Shown one piece after another: positions 17,039-26,800 of a stretch of DNA of 64,000 bases (within the stretch, counting starts at the first letter, position 1; every line of letters starts with the position of its first letter). Origin of the DNA: DATGZX01 sp035296965 (lineage in GTDB: Bacteria; Planctomycetota; Planctomycetia; Gemmatales; Gemmataceae); contig DATGZX010000055.1 in assembly GCA_035296965.1 (NCBI GenBank), positions 1 to 64,000 on the forward strand. The letters run 5' to 3'. The notes below the pieces were generated by a model, which was not told the origin of the DNA, ran no database searches, and was given only the letters and a program-made list of their open reading frames with translations. The translations under genes and the position numbers were made by a program.

Positions 17039-17141
17039 TATGCGTCCTATTTGCGTCCTATGTTGATTGCATGGTGGCGGGGCTAGGGGCGCAACCTACA
17101 AGAAGGCTCTGGTGATGATCGCGCCGGAACGGGGAGATCTC

Positions 17142-18002
17142 ATGACAACCCGGCATAACGGAAGCAAACGGAGCGGCATGTCTCTGATGGAGGTAATTGT
17201 CGCGCTCGCCGTCTTTCTTTCTGCGCTGATCGTGCTCGGCAGACTTGTCGTGTTGGGTGGCGAGCAAGCCCGCGAAGTGCAGGAACTCGCCCGCGCCACT
17301 CAGCTGTGCCAATCGAAGCTGGCGGAAGTTGTCGCAGGCGTCGTGCCGCTACAGTCGCAACCCGACGTGCCGTTTGATGAGGAGCCCTCGTGGAACTGGT
17401 CGCTCGATTGCAGCCAGGGAGAGATCGCGGGCCTCTGGGATGTGACCGTGAAAGTGGATCACGAGCGGGGCGACGGCACGCATGCGGAGTGCACCTTCAT
17501 GCAGAAGGTGCTTGATCCCTCGTTGCGCGGGCATGCTGCGGACGGTGCCATGGCGGCAGCTGCCGCGGCCGCGGCGTTAGCCGCCAATAGCAGCTCGAAT
17601 TCGAACTCCTCGACGCCGGCAGGTGGGGCCATGATTACTCCCTCCTCGATCGCCGCCGCCGCGGTCAGTGCTGGCGGTGCTCCTGTGGGCAAGGGCAAGG
17701 GGCAGGGCAAAGGCCAAGGCCAAGGCAAGGGCAAAGGTGGCGGTCAGGGCAAGGGCAACGGAGGCGGTCAAGGCCAAGGCAAGGCAGGTCAGGGTAAGGG
17801 TGGCGGCCAAGGCCCGGGCGGGCAAGGAAAAGGTGGCGGCGGTGGCCGGGGCGGCAATGGTGGCGGCGGACCCGGTGGTGGCGGACCCGGTGGTGGCGGT
17901 GGACCTGGTGGCGGTGGCAATGGGGGTGGCGGCGGACCCGGTGGCGCTAGGGGCGGAGCTGCTGGCGGCACGGGCGGGACTGCTGGCGGCAAGGGGATAT
18001 AG
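17142..18002 (+). CDS. gspI: Minor pseudopilin GspI-like with long Gly/Lys/Gln tail
   Basis: A 286-residue protein, more than twice the usual GspI length of about 125. Residues 1-145 form a normal minor pseudopilin: leader ending in G before MSLMEVIVALAVFLSALIVL and a small domain with LARATQLCQSKLAEV. From about residue 150 an Ala/Ser/Asn-rich linker leads to a low-complexity tail (about 182-286) of GKGKGQGKGQ-type repeats that grade into GGGGPGGGG. A globular pseudopilin with such an appendage at the pseudopilus tip is unusual. The tail has no stop codons and no frameshift. The start at 17142 follows GGGGAGA; an in-frame ATG at 17115 is less likely. Confidence 0.75.
   Translation: MTTRHNGSKRSGMSLMEVIVALAVFLSALIVLGRLVVLGGEQAREVQELARATQLCQSKLAEVVAGVVPLQSQPDVPFDEEPSWNWSLDCSQGEIAGLWDVTVKVDHERGDGTHAECTFMQKVLDPSLRGHAADGAMAAAAAAAALAANSSSNSNSSTPAGGAMITPSSIAAAAVSAGGAPVGKGKGQGKGQGQGKGKGGGQGKGNGGGQGQGKAGQGKGGGQGPGGQGKGGGGGRGGNGGGGPGGGGPGGGGGPGGGGNGGGGGPGGARGGAAGGTGGTAGGKGI
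17688..17996 (+). repeat. Low-complexity coding repeat in gspI
   Basis: Imperfect tandem ggcaagg/ggccaag and later ggtggcgg units, with very high G content on the coding strand. Such tracts are prone to length change by slippage. They encode the Gly/Lys/Gln and Gly/Pro tail. Confidence 0.85.
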
Positions 18003-18007
18003 TGGGT

Positions 18008-18907
18008 ATGTCAGTTCGCAACTCGCATGGGATGCTGATGCAACGTCGCTCGGCCTTCACGCTGTTAGAAGTGCTCTTGGCCTCGGGGATCAGCGTGTTG
18101 CTCATGGCCGCCGTGTACGTGACCGTCGAACTTCAGCTCAAGCATGCCCAGATCGCCAGGGATGTCGTCGAGGAAAGTACGCTTGGTCGCGCTCTGCTGG
18201 CGAGAATGACGAGCGATATTTCGCAGCACGTCGATCCCTTTCTCCCTTCGACCTGGTCAACTGTTTCCGGTTCATCGACCTCCTCGGGCGGGTCAGGGAA
18301 CAGTTCCGGCGCTAGCCCAGCTTCCGGGACATCGAGCAGCGGTTCGAGTACGTCTTCTTCATCCTCATCCTCCACGGCCAGCGCTGCCACTACGGGCAGT
18401 TCGCTCATCTTCAACCTGGGCGTGCAAGGGGACAATACTCACCTACTCTTATCCATCAGCAGACTGCCGCGTGAAATGACGCAGATGGCCGGCGATTCCA
18501 GCAAGCCGAGCGAGACGACCTACGTCAGCGACCTGCGGCGCGTGATGTACTGGTTCTCCACGAGCGGCGACTCGAGTGGCCTCGCCCGCATGGAATTGAA
18601 ACAAGCCACCTCGGACGAGGCCTTGACCACCCTCTCCAACTTTCCGGACGATGCGGGACACGTTGTCGCCAGCGAGGTGAAGAGCCTCAATTTCAGATTT
18701 TTCGACGGCAATGCCTGGCAGGACACCTGGGACGGCACCGTAGCTGGGCCGGACGGAGTCACGCCGATGGGGCCGCCTGTCGCTATCGAAATTACGCTGG
18801 ACATTTCCCTGGATGGAAAAAAGGCAAAGACCTATCGCCATGTCGTGGTCATTCCCACGGCCAATGGCCTGCCGCAAACATCGAGCACCACGAATCCGAC
18901 AGGATAA
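18008..18907 (+). CDS. gspJ: Minor pseudopilin, GspJ-like
   Basis: A 299-residue minor pseudopilin. The leader MSVRNSHGMLMQRRSA precedes FTLLEVLLASGISVLLMAAV, with Glu five residues into the mature chain and Ala at the cleavage point instead of Gly. The region LGRALLARMTSDISQHV is typical of GspJ. A Ser/Thr-rich stretch (about 75-125; SSSGSSTSSSSSS) interrupts the fold before the beta-rich C-terminal part. The C-terminus VEITLDISLDG... fits the family end. It starts 5 bases after the gspI stop (a GTG at 18002 is also possible), so the two are coupled. Confidence 0.78.
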   Translation: MSVRNSHGMLMQRRSAFTLLEVLLASGISVLLMAAVYVTVELQLKHAQIARDVVEESTLGRALLARMTSDISQHVDPFLPSTWSTVSGSSTSSGGSGNSSGASPASGTSSSGSSTSSSSSSSTASAATTGSSLIFNLGVQGDNTHLLLSISRLPREMTQMAGDSSKPSETTYVSDLRRVMYWFSTSGDSSGLARMELKQATSDEALTTLSNFPDDAGHVVASEVKSLNFRFFDGNAWQDTWDGTVAGPDGVTPMGPPVAIEITLDISLDGKKAKTYRHVVVIPTANGLPQTSSTTNPTG

Positions 18908-18911
18908 TGCC

Positions 18912-20912
18912 ATGCGCCGGATATCATCATCAACGTCGTTCGTCAGCACCAAGCCAGCGTCTGCCGGCCCGCGCAAGGGAATCGTCTTGCTGGCGGTGCT
19001 GGTCGTCGTCGTTTTGTTGACTTTGGCGGCGTATGAATTTAGCGACCTCATGGGCGCCGAGCATCGGGCAGCCGAAGGCAATCGTCGCATTCTCCAGGCT
19101 CATATCCTGGCGGATTCCGGCGTCAATTACGCCGCAGCCCTCTTGAGCAATCCCGAGAGTTTCACCAGTACGCTCAATAGCAACCCGTACAACAACTCCG
19201 CGATCTTCCAGAGCGTCATCGTGCAGCCATCGGATCAGCCCTACCGGCAGGGGCGTTTCAGCATCGTCGCGGGGGTCCCTCCGGCGGGAACTACCGGCAC
19301 GCCGGGCCAGCCTTACGTTTTTGGCGTGGTCGATGAAAGCAGCAAGATCAATCTGAACGCCTTGATGAGCATGGATAGCAGCGGCCAGATCGCTTACAAC
19401 GTGCTCATGAACTTGCCGAACATGACCGACGATGTCGCTAATTCCATCATCGATTGGATGGACCCGGACTCCACGCCGCGGACCGACGGCGCCGAGGACG
19501 ACTATTATTCTTCGCTGACCCCTCCCTATCACTGCAAGAACGGCCCGCTCGACAGTTTGGAGGAGTTGCTTCTGGTCAAGGGCATGACACCGCAACTGTT
19601 GTTCGGTAACGACCTGAACCGCAACGGTATCCTCGATCCGGAGGAGGATGATGGTACTGGGGTCCTGGACCAGGGCTGGTCGCAGTACCTCACGGTCCTG
19701 AGCCGCGAGCAGAACGTCGATTCCCAGGTAAACCCGCGCATCTACCTCAACAACTCGGATTTGAACGCGCTCTATAACCAGCTGAATGCAGTCGTAGGAC
19801 CACAATTGGCAACCTACATCGTGGCTTACAGGCTCTACGGTCCTGCTTCCGGCAGCGGAAGTGGCGGGGGAAACGGAAACACAAGTGCCGGCGGCAATGG
19901 TGCAGGCGGCAATGGTGCCGGCAACGGCGGCGGTGCCGGCGGGGGTGGCGGGAATAATCCCGGTGGGATGGGAGGCTCAGCTCCTCCGGGCGGGGGAGGC
20001 AATGGCGGAGCTGGTTCTACGCGTGGCGCAGGAAGCCAGGCGGGCAACACGGGCGGAGCGGGGGCGGGCGGTATGACGGCTTCCCCGGGCGGCGGCGCGG
20101 GCGGAGCCGGGGCAGGCGGCGGCGCGGGCGGAGCCGGGGCAGGCGGCGGCCGGGGCGGAGCCGGTCCAGGCGGTGGCGCTGCAATGGCTGGGCCCACAGG
20201 CGGTGGCATAAATGCAGGTGGTGGCTCAGCGCAGGGTTCCAGCAGTCAGTTGTCCCGCAACTCGCTCAATACGAGCTTGAGCCCATCTCAGTCCATTTCG
20301 TCCGTCTTTCAACTCATCAATAGCTCCGTGAACGTTCCGGCGGGCGGCTCAACCACCGTCACGACCAATGTTGCCGTGTCTCCGAACGGACAGTCGGCTT
20401 CGTCCACCACAAATTCCTCGACGACCACGACCACCATCAGCTATCCCAGTCCTCTGAACGATCCATCGCAGCTCGGTCAACTTTTGCCGCTTTTGCTCGA
20501 CGAGACGACGACATCGAAGAAATCCGAACTGCCGCCGCGGATCAACGTCAATACGGCGTCCGCGGCCGTGCTGGCAACGCTTCCCGGGTTGACCGAATCC
20601 GACGTGCAGAACATTGTCCAGAACCAGCCAAATTACTCGTCCGGCGAAACACCGGATCCGGCGTACCAGACTACCGCTTGGCTGATCACGATCGCCAACC
20701 TTTCGACATCCAAGGTGCAGGCCGTGGATTCTTACATCACGGCGCGATCTCAGGTGTACCGCGTTCAGTCCATGGGCACCTTCGACAAGGGGGGCCCGAC
20801 AGCCCGCATCGAAGCAGTCATCGACACGAATGGTGGGCGTCCGCGCATTCTGTCCTACCGTGATCTCACGGATCTAGGCAGAGGATTTGACCCGAGCCAG
20901 CTGAACCCTTGA
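18912..20912 (+). CDS. gspK: Minor pseudopilin GspK-like, with Gly-rich insertion
   Basis: A 666-residue protein; GspK is usually about 300-350. The N-terminal hydrophobic stretch is KGIVLLAVLVVVVLLTLAAY, with no Glu at position 5, as is normal for GspK. The helical domain follows (LADSGVNYAAAL, then ESSKINLNALM and NSIIDWMDPD). Residues about 313-441 are a Gly/Ala/Asn insertion. After it comes a Ser/Thr-rich part and then a helix-hairpin-helix-like region (RINVNTASAAVLATLPGLTE, about 550), which also belongs to GspK. So the family core is split by a long flexible insert. The ATG at 18912 lies just past the gspJ stop. Confidence 0.82.
   Translation: MRRISSSTSFVSTKPASAGPRKGIVLLAVLVVVVLLTLAAYEFSDLMGAEHRAAEGNRRILQAHILADSGVNYAAALLSNPESFTSTLNSNPYNNSAIFQSVIVQPSDQPYRQGRFSIVAGVPPAGTTGTPGQPYVFGVVDESSKINLNALMSMDSSGQIAYNVLMNLPNMTDDVANSIIDWMDPDSTPRTDGAEDDYYSSLTPPYHCKNGPLDSLEELLLVKGMTPQLLFGNDLNRNGILDPEEDDGTGVLDQGWSQYLTVLSREQNVDSQVNPRIYLNNSDLNALYNQLNAVVGPQLATYIVAYRLYGPASGSGSGGGNGNTSAGGNGAGGNGAGNGGGAGGGGGNNPGGMGGSAPPGGGGNGGAGSTRGAGSQAGNTGGAGAGGMTASPGGGAGGAGAGGGAGGAGAGGGRGGAGPGGGAAMAGPTGGGINAGGGSAQGSSSQLSRNSLNTSLSPSQSISSVFQLINSSVNVPAGGSTTVTTNVAVSPNGQSASSTTNSSTTTTTISYPSPLNDPSQLGQLLPLLLDETTTSKKSELPPRINVNTASAAVLATLPGLTESDVQNIVQNQPNYSSGETPDPAYQTTAWLITIANLSTSKVQAVDSYITARSQVYRVQSMGTFDKGGPTARIEAVIDTNGGRPRILSYRDLTDLGRGFDPSQLNP
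19852..20235 (+). repeat. Low-complexity coding repeat in gspK
   Basis: A stretch of ggcggc/ggagcc-type units, including a repeated block ggcgcgggcggagccggggc near 20095-20150. It encodes about 128 Gly/Ala/Asn residues and separates two conserved GspK parts. Confidence 0.85.
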
Positions 20913-20933
20913 CCTTTTTCGGGAGATTCTCCT

Positions 20934-22538
20934 TTGGCACGTTTCCTGGCCCTTGATTGGGACCACAAGCAGTTACACATCGTGGCCGCGGTGATAAACG
21001 GCGGCACGGTGCGCATTCAGAAGACCGCCGTCTTTGCAGAAGAGCAGACTCCCAATCCGGCGGAAGCAGAAGCCCTGGGCCAGCGGCTCCGCGACCATCT
21101 GAAGGAAGCTGGCATCGCCCCGGCTCCCGTTCTGGCTTGCATTGGCCGAGATCGGGTCATTCTCAAGGAAGTACGCTATCCCGCGGTCAAGGCCGCAGAG
21201 GAACCGGCACTCGTTCGCTTCCAGGTTGCCAAGGAACTCACGGATCCTCTGGAGGAGATGGTCCTGGACTATGCTCCAACCGGAGAGGCAACGCCGGGCG
21301 GCGAGCAGCGCGCCCTGGCGCTGATTATCCGCCGGGAGCTGCTAGGCGCCTACCAGACATTGTGCCAGGCGGCGGGGCTCAAGCTGGCGGCCCTCGTGCC
21401 CCGTCCGGTTGCGCTGCTCGCCTGCCTCGGTGGCATCGCCGACGCGCAAGCCTCGGCTTCGGCGACCGGGGAAGGGCTCGCGATCCTCAGCCTTACGGAA
21501 CGATGGGCCGAGCTTGCCGTGGCGCGTGCCGGCATGCTGTTCTTCGCCCGCTCGTTGCCGGGCGGTGCAGCGCTTACCGGCGAAGTCCGCCGCAACCTGG
21601 CGGTCTACGCGGGGCAATGGCCGCAGCACCCGATTCGGGCCCTGTATGTTGCCGACGGAGCGGGAGAGCACACCGCCCTGTGCCAGCGCTTGCAAGACTT
21701 GCTGTCCTATCCCGTCCATGCGTTTGACCCCTTCGCAGGCATCCAGGCGCCGGGCGTCTCCATTGCAGCCAATGGCTCGTTCGCGGCGGCCGTGGGCTTG
21801 CTGCGCACGCAAGCCCAGCGCCGGCCCTTTGCGATCAACTTCGTCAAGCCAAAAGAACCAAAGCCTCCTGATGACTCCAGCCAGCGACGCCTGCTGATTG
21901 CGGGCGCCCTGGCGGCCTGCGTGCTTTTGGCTCTCGGCTGGCTCGGATATGCTCAGCTGGCCAGGAAAGATCGGGAACTGGCCGCCCTGCAAGAAAAGAA
22001 GCTGCTCCAGGACGCTCTGTTGCACAAGATGCAAGAGGATGACACGCGCTTCCTGGCCATCGACGAATGGAGCGAGACTCAGATCTCCTGGCTCGACGAG
22101 CTGTATGACTTGACGGATAGATTCCCGAATGTCCAGAGCGTGCGTCTGGTACAGATGTTTGGCGAGCCGTCGCCACGCGCTGTCAAGAACAAGAACGGCG
22201 GGAAACAAGCGGGGTTGCTTGTTTTAAAGGGCATCTTGAATAACACGTCAGCTCGGCTTTTGGACCAGCTGATCGGCCGCTTTGTGGAGGACGGCCATTA
22301 TACGGGCGGCATACCAGATGGCCCTCGGCCAAATCGTTCTGTCGATCGCCCCCGTTTTCAATTGGAGTTCGGCACCAAGTTCACGCTCGACAAGCGGTTG
22401 CCGACGGAATACAAGCTCCGCCTACCCGCTGAGGACGGCGAAGGCGAGGAGAACGCCGGGAGGGATCGCGGCCGACGGTCGAGAGGCCGAGGGAATGACT
22501 TCGGCCCCGATGCCTTCGGAGGAGGAGAGCAGCCGTGA
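20934..22538 (+). CDS. PilM/GspL-like assembly protein with PilN-like C-terminus
   Basis: A 534-residue protein that links the cytoplasmic ATPase to periplasmic parts of the machine. Residues 1-300 resemble the actin-like PilM/GspL cytoplasmic domain (MARFLALDWDHKQLHIV at the start, VLACIGRDRVILKEVRYP). One transmembrane helix lies at about 318-338, followed by a coiled-coil stretch and a PilN-like part (SWLDELYDLTDRFPNVQSV). The Arg/Asp/Gly-rich C-terminus is low complexity. The start is TTG at 20934, supported by GGGAG nine bases upstream; no ATG fits. It overlaps the next gene by 4 bases. Symbol withheld because PilM+N and GspL are equally good names. Confidence 0.75.
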   Translation: MARFLALDWDHKQLHIVAAVINGGTVRIQKTAVFAEEQTPNPAEAEALGQRLRDHLKEAGIAPAPVLACIGRDRVILKEVRYPAVKAAEEPALVRFQVAKELTDPLEEMVLDYAPTGEATPGGEQRALALIIRRELLGAYQTLCQAAGLKLAALVPRPVALLACLGGIADAQASASATGEGLAILSLTERWAELAVARAGMLFFARSLPGGAALTGEVRRNLAVYAGQWPQHPIRALYVADGAGEHTALCQRLQDLLSYPVHAFDPFAGIQAPGVSIAANGSFAAAVGLLRTQAQRRPFAINFVKPKEPKPPDDSSQRRLLIAGALAACVLLALGWLGYAQLARKDRELAALQEKKLLQDALLHKMQEDDTRFLAIDEWSETQISWLDELYDLTDRFPNVQSVRLVQMFGEPSPRAVKNKNGGKQAGLLVLKGILNNTSARLLDQLIGRFVEDGHYTGGIPDGPRPNRSVDRPRFQLEFGTKFTLDKRLPTEYKLRLPAEDGEGEENAGRDRGRRSRGRGNDFGPDAFGGGEQP

Positions 22539-23683
22539 ACCCACGTGAACGATTACTGGCCTTGAGCATGGTGCTGTTAATCATCTTTGGCGGCAGCGGG
22601 TATTGCGTCTACCGCTTCTACCTCACGCCCCTGCACGAACGCGAGAAGAGCATTAGGAGCATGGAAGATGAGATGGACAAGACCCAGGAAAGCATCGACG
22701 CCGTGCTTGCCAAGAAGCCAAAGCTCGATCGTTGGCGACAGCTAAGTCTCCCGGCAGATACCGACAAGGCCAGCCGGGAGTACGGCACGTTCCTAAACGA
22801 GTTAGGCCGGAAAAGCGGCTTTGCGACCGGGTTGTTCACGGTCGTCCCCACACCTCCGGAAGTCAAAACCAGTCCTGCCTTGCCCGGCAAGGGACCTGTG
22901 TACACGAAGTACACGTTCAAAATCATCGCTCACGGCACACTTGAGAATCTCGTGCAAATGCTCGAGGACTTCTACAGCACCAGTCTGCTGCACCAGATCA
23001 AGACGCTGCTGATCTCGCGCCCTCTCTCGTCCGGAACGCAGCAGAATCCCAGAGAGCTCGACATCACCATGACCGTCGAGGCTTTGAATGTCGCCGGTTC
23101 AGGCAATCGATCTAAACTGCTGCCCAACGTGGAACCGGGCTTGCTGTTCTTGAATTCCTTGGCCGATCTCTGTGGGGCGCCCTCCGGGCTGGCCTTGGCG
23201 GCTTGGGCTGCCACACCGGCTGGACCGAACGGTCCCAAGTTACTGGCCGATCCGCCCCGGCAATATGCCTCCATCGCGAACAAGAATATCTTCCTGGGTC
23301 CCGAAGGAGCCAACGACATTCCACGAGAAGAAGTAGTGCTCACCAGCTTCGTCCACCTGACCGACATCACGAAAAACGATCGCCGCTGGGAAGCGTCGCT
23401 CTACGACCGGTACAACCAGGCCCCGAATCGCCGCACACGGCTGCGCGCGGAATCAGGATTCGATTCGTTCCGCGTGCTCGACGACACGGGTAAATTAGTG
23501 GTGCGCGGCCAGGTGGTACGTATTGATGGGACGCGTGAGGTCTTGTTCCGCGCCAACGAGAAGTACTACAGCCTGCACATCGGCGAGAGCATCGAGCAGG
23601 CCATGAAAAAGGCTCTCACGACGGAACGATTACGGGAATTGGGGCTCGTCTCGGCGGGGGACAAAAGTAGGAGCAGCAACTGA
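22535..23683 (+). CDS. PilO/GspM-like inner-membrane protein
   Basis: A 382-residue bitopic protein. It starts with GTG at 22535, overlapping the upstream stop (GTGA), and has a strong GGAGGAGGAG ribosome site. Residues 1-8 are cytoplasmic, followed by one helix (LLALSMVLLIIFGGSGYCVY) and a coiled-coil (about 33-70). A PilO-like ferredoxin-fold domain covers about 85-190 (YTFKIIAHGTLENLVQMLED). Residues 240-370 form a second domain, probably beta-rich (IFLGPEGANDI, VLTSFVHLTDIT), which resembles the extension seen in pilus assembly PilP-like partners, but this is only a guess. Together with the previous gene it forms the inner-membrane assembly platform. The 215 bases before gspD hold nothing recognised. 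Confidence 0.7.
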   Translation: MNPRERLLALSMVLLIIFGGSGYCVYRFYLTPLHEREKSIRSMEDEMDKTQESIDAVLAKKPKLDRWRQLSLPADTDKASREYGTFLNELGRKSGFATGLFTVVPTPPEVKTSPALPGKGPVYTKYTFKIIAHGTLENLVQMLEDFYSTSLLHQIKTLLISRPLSSGTQQNPRELDITMTVEALNVAGSGNRSKLLPNVEPGLLFLNSLADLCGAPSGLALAAWAATPAGPNGPKLLADPPRQYASIANKNIFLGPEGANDIPREEVVLTSFVHLTDITKNDRRWEASLYDRYNQAPNRRTRLRAESGFDSFRVLDDTGKLVVRGQVVRIDGTREVLFRANEKYYSLHIGESIEQAMKKALTTERLRELGLVSAGDKSRSSN

Positions 23684-23898
23684 CCGGCAGAACATGAGGG
23701 AATCCTGAGATTGGGATTGCCTTGTTTAAGGAGGCACGCAGACTTTGCCGATAGTAGCAAGAGTAGGGGTACCGCTGTCGGGATTTAGGCTGCGGCAGCT
23801 TTGATTGAGCTTTACAATGAAGGTGCGCAGTTTGACGTTCTTCGGGGGAAGTAGGGCCTCTACTTCTACGCTTGGGGGCTTTCGGCAGGGTACAAATT

Positions 23899-26800
23899 AT
23901 GAAAACATGTCTTAGAACTGGCGGAACCCGCTTCTTATCTGTTCTGGCAGTCCTGGGGATTTGGGTCGTGGCGATGGCCGCCGCCCAGTCCGAGAAGCCG
24001 AAGACTTCCGCGGCTGCGGAAGATCCTTTAGCGCATAAGAAGGTCGCCTTCGAGATGCGCGACAAGCCGTGGCCCGCCGTCCTCGAGTGGCTTGCGGATC
24101 AGAGCGAGTTGCCATTCGCTGGCATCCATAAACCCACAGGAACATTCACTTATATCGGGCCTAAACAAGGGAAGACCCAACATACGATTCCCGAGGTCAT
24201 CGATATTCTGAACGAAGCGCTCACCAGCCAGAAATTCGTGATCATTCGGCGAACGGCCTCGTTCACAGTCCTGCCCGCGGACGAAAAGATCCCTCCCGAG
24301 ATGCTGCCGCGGCTGACCATCCCGGAATTGGAATCGCGAGGTAAAACCGAAATTGCCCAGGTGGTGCTCCCCTTGCACTCCCAAAATGCCGAGGACATCG
24401 TCGGCGAAGTCAAGAAAATGATGGGCCCGTTTGGCGAAGTCGTGGCATTGTCCGTGGCGAATCAGCTCATCCTTCAGGACGCCGCGGGCAACCTCCGGCA
24501 AATCATCAAGACGCTCCAGGACACCGAAGAGGCAGCTCATGGGCAGAGCTACACGCACCCCTGCAAGAACATCAAGGCCAAGGCGGCGGTAGAGACGCTG
24601 ACGAAAGCTCTCGGCGATCCGCTTGAGCTCATCAGAGCGACCACGCCCCAACAGCCCCGCGGCTTCGGGGGAGGCGGGTTTGGCGGGAATCAGCAGCAAC
24701 CCGCCCAGCCTGCAGCGCTCGCGCTGAATTTGCCGAAGTTCCGCATGTTCCATATCACGGCAGATGAGGCGAGCAATAGTGTCATCGTCAATGGCCCGGC
24801 AAACATCATCGCCTCCGCCAAGGAGATCCTGAAAAAAATCGATGTGCCGCAACTGGAAACCTCTCCTGTCGTACTCATCCCGCTCAACGTGCTGGAAGCT
24901 GCCAAGACCGTAGAAACCTTGAAGGGAATGCTGGTGACCGACAAGAATTCAGGGCCTTACCTGGAGGCGGACACCAATCGCAACGCGGTTATCGTGGGGG
25001 GCAGCCAGGAACAGATTACCAGCGTCAAAATGATCCTGAAGGCACTCGGCGAAGGCGCTGAGGGCAGCGAGAAGATGCGCGTCATCACTCTGGACAAGGG
25101 CAGCGCCGCGACCCTTGCGGATGCCTTGCAGCGCCTGATGCAGCAGCTCCGGCAGAATCCCGTAAACGTGATCGTTCCCGGTGGTGAGCAGCCAAAAGCT
25201 CCCAAGCCCGAGCAAAAACCGGAACGGCCCAGCAGGCCGACGGATCGTGGGGTACGGGGAATTGAGGGCGATACGCTGCCCATTGCCCAACAACTCGTAG
25301 ACCCACAGAGTCCGCCGGCTCAGAAGCCTGCGAACCCGAGCAAGGCTCCTCCGATAAACATCATGCCGTTCGGCAATCGCCTGGTGATTACCAGCGATGA
25401 TCCCGACGCGCTGAAGCTCGTTCAGGAAATGGTTCGCCTGCTCACGCAAACGCCAGGCGGCGAAGGAGATTTCGAGGTCATCAAGCTCAAGAATGCCAGC
25501 GCCACGGATGCAGCCAAGGTCCTGGACGAGGCATTCAACGGCACGAAGCCGACCACGGGGCAGCAGAATCCTGGATTTCCCGGGTTCTTCAATCGCTTCG
25601 GCAATCAGGGAGCCCAGCCGCCCGCGAACCCCCAACCTAATCGCCTTCGCGTCGTGGCGGATCCTGGGACCAATTCGCTTTTGGTGCGTGCCAGCCCGCT
25701 GGACATGATGACCGTGCGCCGCTTGCTGGAAAAAGCCATCGACAGCGGCGAGACCGACTCCAAGGCGGTCTTACGCAACTGGGTCATCGCGCTCAAGAAC
25801 GCGAACGCCGCGGAAGTGGCCAGCATGATCAAGGACGTCTACCGGGAGTCGATGAATAACGACCCGCTCGGCGGTCGAGGCGGAATCCGAGGATTCAACT
25901 TCGGAGCGCCGCCGACGCGCAATCTCGATGCCCAGGGCAATCCTCGTGGCGTTTCGTTATCCATTAGTGTTGATGATCGATCCAATCGGCTCATCCTGGT
26001 TTGCTCGGAGCGGTTGTACGATGACATCAAGAAGCTCGTCGACGAGCTGGATAAGGCAGCGCTGAATGCCATGACCACAGTCGAGCTGGTCAGAGTCAAG
26101 GGTATAGATCCGTTGGTGATCCAGCAGGCAATCGATGCTCTGCAAGGTCGTCGTCCAACCCAGCAAATGCCCGGCCAGGGCCAGGGCAGAGGGAATGGCT
26201 TTGGTAACGGCTTCCAGGGCGGCGGCGGCCGAGGATTTGGAGGCGGCGGCATGGGACAGGGAGGAGGTGGCCGGGGACCTGGAGGTGGCGGCCTCTTACC
26301 TGGAGCGGACGACCGAGGGCCGGATTTTTTTGAACACGGGGTCATGGAAGACCCGCAGTCGTCCGTCCTTTTCGATCCGCAACTAGACGCAACGACTTTC
26401 AAACCAGGCTCGGCCTCTTCCGCCCAACAACTCCTGTCCTCGGACCGACCGGCTGGTAACAGTGCGATTCAACTGGCGCACTTCGAGGAAGAGCAGCAGC
26501 AGCCCGCGCAAGCCCCTTCACCCAGTGATCTGCAAGGCCCCCGCGGGCAGGTGACAGCAGACGCGGTGCCTGGTACCGATGCAGTTATCGTCAGGGCTCA
26601 GAACAAGGCCGATGCTGAGGCCGTCAGACTGATCATCGAGCGCATCACGGAAATTGCGAAAGATGCCGAAGTTAAGATAGAGTTAGTCCCGCTGGAGCAT
26701 GGAGACGCGACCGCGGTGACAAACGCCCTGACGCAGCTCTTCCAGCGCGTCACCGTGGGCCCTGGTGGGAATGTTCGCAATACCGCGACGACCCCGACGT

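Noticed and set aside
17688..17996. Repeat tract in gspI read as a separate regulatory repeat
   Set aside because: It is in frame and open with the pseudopilin; treated as coding low complexity.
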